Source: Viscum album
Lineage: Eukaryota > Streptophyta > Magnoliopsida > Santalales > Viscaceae
Assembly (NCBI GenBank): GCA_963277665.1
Contig: OY728121.1
Location: forward strand, 954,278,097-954,342,096
Reading direction: 5' to 3'
DNA length: 64,000 bases
This document shows, piece by piece, positions 54,561-64,000 of the stretch. The notes under the pieces are model-generated. The model saw only the letters and a program-made list of their open reading frames with translations, made no database searches and was not told the DNA's origin. The position numbers and the translations under genes were made by a program. How positions within the stretch are numbered: the stretch's first letter is position 1; every line of letters begins with the position of its first letter.

Positions 54561-55800
54561 TAGAACGAGTATTAAAAAGGATATTATCTATTCTCAAATA
54601 AATAAAACGTGTACCTGTCAAGAAATAATTTTTAAAATACACCTATACAATAGTGATAGTATAATCTCATCATTACTCTCATGGCATTGAAGGCTTTTTT
54701 CCTCAATTATACTTGATAATCCTTACCTGAGTGGATTGACTTGTATAGTTTCCATGTCCCTCATAGTTAAAACAATGGAATATGTGAGGAGGATTTATTG
54801 GGTCCTCTTTTTCTTCCATCATATTGATTTTCTTATTCATATACATTATGTATTAATAATATTTACACCCTTTGTTTTTACACTTGAAGAAACTCATCAT
54901 TCCCATGAGGTAGTTCTTGGGGTTCTTTTACCACACTTTTAACATGTGGGTATTTGAATCTTATTTAATCCATGAGATTTATCTCTAGAATTAAACTTCA
55001 TATATATCGAATTATCAAATCTTTATCAAAGCCTATCATCATTATATATTTTAAAAAAACTCATATTTGAGCATCCTAAAAAATATTTAAAATTTAATTT
55101 GGGTTTAATGGGAAATACAATGTTATACCTCTCAATACTTGTGAATTTTTCTTTATATTAACCAATTGATTCATCCTCCCATTTTTCAAGTTTTAGAAAC
55201 TCTCTTTATATTTTAATATGGATAGTACAAGTAAAAAATTTACTAAAACATATGCTCTTGAATTATTCTTATTTCACCATGTCAATATCTTCTTTGTTCT
55301 TATTACTCATGATTAGTGTCCACTATTGATTCTATTCTCCATCTAGAAGATATAAGATTAATATAAATTTATCTTACTTAGATCATTTAAGAATAAATAA
55401 TATATTCTTAATGGAATTAATTTAATACTCCAAAATTTATAGATTGGAAGATACACCAAAATAGAGAGGTAATTGTTTCATAAACAACTAAACCATAACT
55501 TATTATATCTTGAGAGAAGTAGGGTTCTCTATATAGTTCAAGATATTATTCATAACTTTATTTATTTGATCTTGCACCGCTATGTGGTTCTCTACTCCCA
55601 CTCCCATTGTATTAGGAATCTTATGAAAACATTCATTACAATTCCATTCACATAGGCTGTTGAAATAAATTCTCCTATTTTGAGCCAATTTTAAAAAAGG
55701 GAAGATATGATTGAGAATACAGAAATTAAAAATCACAAAAAATGAAAATTTTGAACATAGATGGAATAATTCATAAATCACTTTTATATAATAATATATG
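54561..55800 (-). pseudogene. Gypsy-0 gag relic
   Basis: This is degenerate Gag. The zinc-knuckle region on the minus strand at about 54950-54850 gives K(V/C)W-KNPKNYLMG and FFKCKNKGCKYY, similar to the CxxCGKNHPGECLxG and CFKCGKxGH pair of Tekay-type gag. The core end at about 55205-55060 gives REFLKLEKWEDESIG and YKEKFTSIERYN, matching EFLxLxQGxMSVxEYxxKFxxLxRY. The N-terminal part, about 55780-55500, is open but weakly recognisable. It is unusable as a gene. Confidence 0.72.
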
Positions 55801-58543
55801 ACTTTCTAAAGTTCAATATAGGTTATTTATTATGAGACCAGAAACTCAATAACGTGGATAAGCTGGATTTGGGAGATAATTTCCAAGAAAATTTTCAATA
55901 TAAAAAAAATAATTCATAAAGGGAAGTAGAGTGGTGAGGGGTTGTATTCATAAGTGGTAGATAAAAATGTTTTTGAATAAAATATTAAAATATAATATCA
56001 TTTCCTAAAATAGTGATCAAAACAGTGATTCAATAGTAAGTTATTTTTGAATTTATAGTAAATAGGGTATTATAATATCAATGTAACTTCTATAAATCTA
56101 AAAAATCATCCGCACATCACTCTTAAAAATTACAAATTTATAAGATATTTTACTATTCACCTGTGTATTTTATTATTTATGAAAAATACAAAAACATTAC
56201 CCCTACCTAATTTAAGGGTTATGATTCCAAAATATTTCATCCACTTATCCAAAATTAATTTATAATTTTGGTTATTTTAATATTTGATTATATTAAATAT
56301 ATTTTTTATTTTATTAAATAATTTAAAACATATCTTACTAAAAATGTACACTTATACATACATTATATTAAATTGATTGAGTCATTATTTCATGGTATTT
56401 TAATACTTATATTTTTTTATTTAATTGATTATAGAGAATACTTAGAATTTTAATTTATTATTTTCCATAATGTAAATTTTATTATTCTAATGACCATGTT
56501 ACAGTTCTAATGGTTAGGTTATTATTTCTATATTCAAGTTACTGTTATAACCATTTTATATCCAACAATCATACATTTTTAAACTTTTTATAAATACTTT
56601 TTATTTTTATTTTCATGTAAATTTATCCTCAAGGTTCTATATGCTTCATCTATATATTTGAAATCATATATATAATGTTTTGTTTCCTTTTTAAGTTTTT
56701 TTTCTTGTGTGATATTTCTACGAGTTCAAAACCCTATGGATTTCCAAGTTATTATCATATTTTTTATTTTTTTTATTTTCATGTTGTACTTTTTTTTAAA
56801 TTTATGGTGTGTATTTATCCTTCATATGTAATATTATATATTAAAGAAATAAAATAATATTTAATTTTATTATGTGCTTTATGTGATTTATACTATATGT
56901 TATACCTTGTTAAGAAACTTTAATATATTGAGAGGGGAATATTTTCACACAAAAAATTCAACTCTGTTACATAAATACCTTCAAAATCAAGGAATTTTTT
57001 TTATAAAACATAGATATATAAAATAGTCCTTCCATTGATTTTAAAAACACCTCAAAGTATCATGGAAAATACCATCCTATTAAAACATTTCCACTCTTTC
57101 CAAAAGCTTCTCTTAAGTTTCAATATCTTTGACCGGCTATTAGAAGAATGAGAATTAGACCTTCAAATAGAAATTTATTTTTCCAGTTTAATTTTTTTTT
57201 CTATTTGTACTATCAACCCAACTACAAAAACTAAGAACATGATGACCAGTTTAGTTATCCTTAATGATTTTAGGATATTGGGTAATGTTTTATTAAACTT
57301 ATTCAAATTGTTGGAACATTTAAAATGATTATTAAAAAATGAATTCAATTTATTGAACAAGACATAAAGGTGACCTTTAGTCTATCCATATCACTCACAT
57401 ACCCAATAATATTAAGTATATGAGTGTAGAATAAATTTAATTTGGTCATCTTGTATTTAAAAAATGACTTTGAGACCTTATGTAAATTCATTTCTGCTTC
57501 TTATAAGTATTTATTTCCAGTAGTTAATGAACTTGAACATTTGGTTCCATAGGAATGCATTTCTCTAACAAATAGAATTTTACTTATTTCTTTAAAATGA
57601 TTTTTAAGTTCTTATATTTTTCTAAAAACTTACTCCCTTTAAGATATATTTTCTCAATAATTTATGGTAAAATAATTTTTAATAACGATGATTTTATTTA
57701 TCTATAACAAAATCTTTTCTCATATTAGTATCATGTTTTACATTAATTTAATATAATATTTTAATAAACATGATTCTAATAAAATGATGACCCCTTTTAA
57801 TTACAACGTATATATTAGAAGGATAAGATCTATATATCAATATGTAATTTTTTTATTTTTTAATTCCTCTTATCAATTATTTATTTAGTAAGGCCACAAT
57901 CCCAATCGAATCATATATGACTTTTGGATGATTTATCATAATAATCTATCCCTTTAAAATCCTATAAATTGGGTTTCCTAGTGTTATAAAATGAATATAC
58001 CAAATAAGTATACATAATCCTATTAGGGTCACCAATATTTTTATTTCCATACAAAAGATAATCCATAGGGGCACCCAGCTTTGGCAGAACTTACTTGGTC
58101 GAATGGTTGAGTTCTTGACAAGTATCACTATGAAAGGATTCTAACACGTAGTATTTGAAATGGAATTAAAATTTCATTATATTATCTCATGAATTACCTT
58201 TACATGTATGAATTCTTATAATTGTTATGTTTTTAATCCTCATATTTTCAGAAAATCAATATGTTTAAACCATACTAATGTGTAACTCTTTAAGCAACCC
58301 ATAAATTGTGTTGTCAACCTAAATTGAAATCTAAATCTATTTACACATATCGAAATGTAACCTATGGATAACCAACCCCCACTTTTCTTAGCCAAGCATG
58401 AGCTCCTAGTATAGTGAGAATTTCAACGTAAATTTTCTATTGTCATGGTTCTTTACTCATGATAGACCTTAATTATATTATAATCCTAATGCCAAATATA
58501 TATAAACTATAATAAATATCTTAATTAAAGGACATAAACTAGT
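55801..58543. other. AT-rich stretch, expected position of the Gypsy-0 leader and 5' LTR
   Basis: This is 2.7 kb of AT-rich, CpG-poor sequence with no domain or clear terminal repeats. By position it should contain the leader and 5' LTR of Gypsy-0, but the matching 3' LTR lies outside the window, so this cannot be tested here. Short open frames are chance. Confidence 0.5.
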
Positions 58544-61289
58544 TGTAATGAACCAAACTGGGATCACTTACCATGTCACCTAATATAACCCCCCATTTGG
58601 ACTCAAGAGAGCCCCCTATATTCTAGAGGATGCTGACTAATCATGATAGTTTAAGAGATATAATGGGGAGACTATACACTCTGTTCAGAGTAAAATAAAA
58701 TCACAAATAACCAAAACATCCACAAGGATAAACATCAGAGTAAATATAATAAATGATATGAAACAAAAATTATATTATAAATGGAATGTGGAATATAGAC
58801 ATATAGACTCAAAAGCATTAAAAAAAGAGGATCATCCATTGGGCCTACCACACATAAAAAAATAAATAAAATGAAAATAAATGAATCAAGATCAACTACC
58901 AAATCCGAGCCAAAACTGAAACCTAGTCTCAACAACTATCAAGCTACCCCATCCCAATCCTTAGACTCCACACGAGTATCCCAATAGATCAAGAAACATT
59001 GGGCCTCTGACCAATCTATTTGGACATCTTTTTCTCTAATATGAAAGTAGACACTAGGTTTGCATATAAATCGAGGTTCAAGTATAGTTGGTGGGAAAAA
59101 AATATCAGCAGGACACACCCAATGGTTAGCCTATAATTTTATCTCATAACAAGTGTGTACACACATGATATTACTAGGATAGATATAACTAATAATAGTG
59201 GGAATAAAATAAATAACTACATAAAAATTAAGGGAGGATAGACATAAATAAGGAAAAAAATCGTGGGTTTTAGTGTAACACCTGAGGAAAATATACCTCC
59301 ACTTTGGTTTACTATAGAGGGTTTATAGCACATAGATCACCCCAAAAAATTACAAAAGGAGAGTCCTATAGTTATACAAAGGAGCTCCTATATGTTTAAA
59401 ATAAAATAAATGGATGTCCAAATCTAGTGGGTAACTATATCCATCCATATGAAAACACGCAAGTACCGGGATGTTGGGCTACAAAGGCATGATCCAAACT
59501 GGTGGTAGGTCTATATTCTGGACATTATAGAAACTAAATTTTCCTAAGAACATGGTAAAACAAATTGGGCTCATTTGTGAGGGCCCATCAGAAACACTAT
59601 TTCAGGAGGCACCGTATTCTATGGGCTTGACAGATATACTATCCCAAGGGTCCTATCCATCCATGGTCTTGAAAAATACAAAGTACAATGGGTCCTATTA
59701 AAGTAACATAGAGAAATCAAAATCCATGGAAGATAAACCCTACTTGTGTATAACTCTCAACTTGAAAGGTGTACTCATCTAGATTTCCCATTACCTCCCT
59801 ATGCCCCTCTAATCATAGCTTGAAATCGGAGGATATAACAAGATCAACACTCAGTGCTAACACAAGGTATATTATATCCCAAGGGTGTACTCATCAAACC
59901 AAGTCCATAGCCAAAATATAATCAAATATCTTAGTGAAATTATACAAGAACATTGGTCGATCCAACTCTCGAACCCAACAACCAAAAATTATTAACTAAA
60001 AGCACCAATACACTCTCAACTAACTAATCATGAGACCTCTTTAAATCTCCTGGATCCACTCATCCTAAATATAACCACCATAGGCTGTTAGTTACCCACC
60101 ATAGGGTAAAATAATATGTGGGGAACCCATGGTTCCCAATGTCACAACATAATGAGGTGCCCTAATTGGGACTCCCTTTCTTCCCTCAAGATCAATGTCC
60201 ATAGCCTCCCAAAATACTTAAACAAAAAATCTAAACCACAATATCTCTAACCTAGATAAACTGGTAATGGCATGTAGGGATAATCCAAGATCTCCTCAAA
60301 GATACTATTTGATCCAGCCTTATGGGATCCATCCAAAAGAGACTCAAACATATCCCCATGGAACAATTGATCTAGGTTGATCACTATGGTCACAACCCTA
60401 ACCTAGGCCTCCTATTTCACAACCCAATAGATTAGAGGATTTTGAATCCAACCCATGAGTAAATCCTACTACTATACTTCCTTATTCCAAAACACCATCT
60501 AGATGTTCTCTAAGAGATGAAATAATTCCACCATTGTGATATACGTGAAAAAATTATTAGAATAGACCTCTCAAAAATCCAATAATGACTCTAAGTTTAA
60601 AAAAATAAGAAAAACACACAATGGAAGGAAAATTAGATGGCTTGTACTTTTTTTACATGACATGTACTACCAAAGGTCCTCTATGGCCATGTTCCACAAT
60701 ACACACATCATTTAACTTTCCTAAGTACATGACATGTCCATGTAGTTCATGGAGTGTGACCCACATACGGTACCCAAACATGTACCTAGCCATGTAGCCT
60801 CACATGGAGTCTAACTAAGTGTGATACATGTCTATTTTACATTTCTTCCACACGGGATCTAGTCATGTATACCCCACATGACCATGTTCCCCCAACATGA
60901 TGTGTCTGACCATAACCTTGAACACACCCTAATTCACCCCTATATACTGAATATGCATGGTAAATAGTGTTTAGTCACAAAATATTCATATTACCTAAAT
61001 AGGATGAACACATGGAATGTGTTCTCTAAAACCCATTTGGTGTACATGGGTTTTCCTGAATGAAACAAATCCCCAAAACAGCCTGAAACCCCCCAATTTT
61101 CCAAAAAATGAACCATGGGAGCTCTCATGGAACCCTTGGAAACACAAAAAATTATTTAAAACATAAAATATGATAATATAAATGGTTAAATGAAAAAAAA
61201 CAATAATATAGTCCCACCTATGGGCACAAACTCTATAGCTTCGATCTCGTATGCATGAGACACATCAGTTGTTGACAAATATACCTCTA
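58544..61289 (-). repeat. Gypsy-4 3' LTR, right edge uncertain
   Basis: This is homologous to the Gypsy-1 LTR from 58544. Matching blocks include CTAGAGGATGCTGACTAA near 58621 (CTAGAGGATACTGACTAA at 1240). From about 60630 to 61050 it holds ACATGACATGTAC-type words that look like decayed copies of the Gypsy-1 ACACGACGTGTAC palindrome. The inner edge could be anywhere from about 60.6 to 61.3 kb; CTACTACA|GCTCCC at 61289 is one candidate. Confidence 0.65.
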
Positions 61290-63423
61290 CTACAGCTCCC
61301 TAGGTGGCACCTCATATTCCTAATACTCACTTTTCTATCCCTATCCCCTCTTAAATGAAGACCCGAAAAGGTGAGATCCCCATGGTTATATTTGATAATC
61401 TTAAAGGGTGAAGAGAAAAAGGAAAAGTAAAAAGGAAGAAAAGAAAAAAACCAAAATAAAAGGGTCCCTAGCCTGGCCGTTCTGCCCATGATAATTTTAT
61501 GACGTACCAAGGAAAAAAACCCATTCCAGACTCAAATAGGCAGAAAAAACCCCAATCTGATTCCCCATTTAAAATACCTCAATAAATGAACACACATGAA
61601 TGAATTATTATTTAACTAATTTAATGTTAAATATTAAATATTATGTGAAAATTAAGTTGGCTAAATTTTTTAGAAAACTACTTTCCTAGGGTAGACACCC
61701 TATTACTATACTAATAGAGTTGAAAAAATTTTGTGTGATCATTTCATTTGAAAAATAAATGTTTTCCCATAAAACACAGCCAAGAATAAAGAGTTCAAAT
61801 TTCTCTTGATTTTTATGACTCGTGATGATGCAGATGGTCACAAAATGCTCACCATAATTGATTCTCACCCTTGAGAAGCCTTAATGGTCAACTAATATCC
61901 ATGATCTCACTCCATGCATTGGAAAAATGACACTATTCTAATTTTCCAATTACTGGTCTTACAATATACACAACTCTCTCAACATGAGATACATTCAACT
62001 GCAACTGATCTAATTCTCCACACCATAATAGTATCCTTATCATCGTATAAATTCCCAAATGAAAAACCACACAAACCATAATTTTTTACATTACCAAATT
62101 AAATGGATAGGTGTGTCCTAACCACTAACACATGAGCGCTATCATGAAAACCACAATAGAAAATGGTCATTCCTGGATCACTTGGAACAACAACCACCAT
62201 TATTAACAAACCACTTAAAACAAGGTTCATGATATCCAAATGGTTCTAGTGAACTCCAAAATATATGAATTTCCATAAATTGTTCCCAAGTTCACAGAAA
62301 GACTCACACTGATAGGGGTGAAGTTCTAAAAAAACTCATCTAACACATCTAAAACCACAGACCATACTCCTTACGTTGGTTAGTACTAACAAAATAGAGA
62401 AGCCATGAAAGCCCTTTGAAAAAAAATCCATGTCCCAAATTCTAAGATCAACCACACAATAATCGTTCACTTGGGAATCTGTCCAAAGCTAGAAGAATCC
62501 AACACACTCTCACTACACTACTTAATCTCCAACCCAAATGATCAGGGCCATGTATGCAACTAAAATTTCCCTCTAAATCCTACCATGAGACCATGAAAAC
62601 TCCCTTTAATTCACATGTCGAACGCTATACACAATCATTCCTAACCACATCCTGATGATAAAAAACGTCAATAAACCCACAATATAATACCAATCACACC
62701 CACCGAAGCCATTAGTAATAACTAGAACACACGGCCCACAACTAGACTCAGCAAATAATAAGTGGCAAGAAAAACTCCTTCTAAAGCAGCCTGAACTTGA
62801 GACATTAGGGAAACCACCACCTCATGGAATCTCAATCCAAATCCAAAATATCTCAGGAATATATTTCATCATTGAGACACCAATAAGAAACTTATTTCTA
62901 ACACTGACCCAAAAGAGTCTCCATGAATCCCCTAATAAAGGCACCAAATATCTATCACCATCGAACGTTCCACCACAACTTTACATGAACTATCATCAAA
63001 AGAAAATATATGAACATTAGGTTTAGTTGAATATAATTCCACCATGTTTCTATATGTTATACTCCATATATGTCTATGAAGACACTTTTAATAACTAAAC
63101 CTATATCATTAGTGGAAATACACATTGGCATGTATATTTCATGTGAATCCTACATGTCTAGAATGATTCATGAACATTGGACTCTTTCTGATGGGATAAG
63201 ATCCAAAAAATAGAATACAAAATGACTCTATAAAACTATGTGCATTATAATAGGTGAAATGACATAACTATAAAAATTAAAAACAAAAATAGAAATCCCA
63301 TGAACTATAAACTTGGATTTATTATCGGTGAAGGTGTTCAAGACACACCAATTTGAAGTTAATCAAAGGTTCTAACACATTCCAAGACCACAAATCAACC
63401 AAATCTATAAATCATAAAAACAA
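61290..63423 (-). other. Gypsy-4 internal region without recognised genes
   Basis: About 2.1 kb. I find no gag, protease, RT or integrase motif on either strand in the parts I translated. It may be leader sequence plus unrelated or deleted material, which would make Gypsy-4 a large-deletion derivative. Confidence 0.5.
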
Positions 63424-63440
63424 GCATCTCTGATATAATT
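63424..63440 (-). other. Gypsy-4 primer-binding site
   Basis: The minus strand reads AATTATATCAGAGATGC just inside the 5' LTR. TATCAGAG (63428-63435) is the core of the initiator-Met-tRNA complement. Confidence 0.72.
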
Positions 63441-63441
63441 T

Positions 63442-64000
63442 TTTAATGAACCAGCCTGGGTCAACTGAACACATCACCCAATTCGACCCACCACAAGGCT
63501 TTAAGAATTCCTCCTGATACACCAGAGGCTTCCGATCAGTGGTGAGGGACTAACATATACAACATAAAGACTATACCATTTGGTCAGATTAAAATAAAAG
63601 AAGAAATAACCAAAACAAGCACAAGGATAAGCATAAAAGTACACATAATAAATAAATTGAAACAACAAAAAACTATAGTAAATGAAATATGATATAGTCC
63701 TATATAATCACTTACATGCATTAAAAAACAGACAGTCACCCACTAGGCCAACCACAAATACAAAATAGAAGAAAAAAAAATACATTAGGACCTACTTCAA
63801 ATTTAGATCCAAACCACATACCCACTCTCCATGGATCTCAAACCACACCAAATTGATCTTGTTACTACACATGAGTGATCCACTTGATCAAGGCACACTG
63901 GGAATCCTTTCTCATCCACTGAAAAACTTGTTCCCAAACATAAAATAAGACATCAGGTCTACATGCACATTGTGGTGAATTTATAAGGGGTGAGAAATAA
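63442..64000 (-). repeat. Gypsy-4 5' LTR, partial
   Basis: This is the end of the 5' LTR in element orientation, cut by the window edge. It is similar to 58544-59100, including the CCAAAACAAGCACAAGGATAA block and a CAGTCACCCACTAGGCC(A/T)ACCACA block. Confidence 0.75.

Larger units (their letters stand above)
58544..64000 (-). mobile_element. Gypsy-4, partial Ty3/gypsy element related to Gypsy-1
   Basis: Two sequences related to the end of the Gypsy-1 LTR start at 58544 (TGTAATGAACC) and 63442 (TTTAATGAACC). Both continue with a CACC...CAAG...CCCC...AGAGG(A/C)T pattern and the later AATAACCAAAACA(T/A)(C/G)CACAAGGATAA block. A tRNA primer-like site lies just left of the second, so that one is the 5' LTR of a minus-strand element whose end is outside the window. 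The first would be its 3' LTR or a separate solo LTR. The interval between them is too short for gag-pol. Confidence 0.75.

Overview
The window looks like intergenic, heterochromatin-like DNA from a large plant nuclear genome. I found no host gene, tRNA or rRNA. Almost every base falls inside a transposable element, and the elements are nested in one another: plant-type Ty3/gypsy chromoviruses with an initiator-Met-tRNA primer site, CACTA (En/Spm) DNA transposons with a TNP2-class transposase, a long GC-rich solo LTR and a probable copia solo LTR. Species cannot be read from the sequence. Element names here (Gypsy-0 to Gypsy-4, CACTA-1, CACTA-2) are local labels.

Layout. The oldest layer is Gypsy-0 on the minus strand. 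It is cut into three visible pieces: integrase and RNase H at 1-1155, reverse transcriptase at 10925-11804, protease and gag at 54252-55800. Gypsy-1 (1156-10924, minus, target duplication ATTCT) interrupts its RNase H. Gypsy-3 (11805-54251, plus, target duplication CATTA) interrupts it between protease and RT. Inside Gypsy-3, the 21.5-kb CACTA-2 (15088-36630, duplication ATT) sits in gag, CACTA-1 (38951-48574) sits between RNase H and integrase, and a copia-like solo LTR (51982-53978, duplication GTTTA) splits the 3' LTR. CACTA-2 itself contains chromovirus Gypsy-2 (15675-24910) and a 3.58-kb solo LTR (25966-29545, duplication TGAAA/TGCAA). To the right, Gypsy-4 (58544 to beyond the window, minus) has LTRs related to those of Gypsy-1.

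Coding state. All polyproteins and transposases are broken by stops and frameshifts. Gypsy-1 is the best preserved: the gag start, protease DTG, RT FVDD and a chromodomain-like tail are visible, but its integrase has lost the segment holding the zinc-finger cysteines and first catalytic Asp. Gypsy-2 has lost most of gag. CACTA-1 keeps both expected genes, a TNP2-like transposase with DUF4218 and DUF4216 regions and a second Transposase_24-like gene, both in decay, with several stops that look like C-to-T changes.

The most unusual structures are in CACTA-1: a 2.3-kb array with a 10-bp period and, just after it, a ~430-bp three-stem inverted-repeat cluster, both in what looks like the 5' intron of the transposase. 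Others are a palindromic ACGT-core array in Gypsy-1, and a 166-bp tandem array inside the CpG-rich solo LTR.
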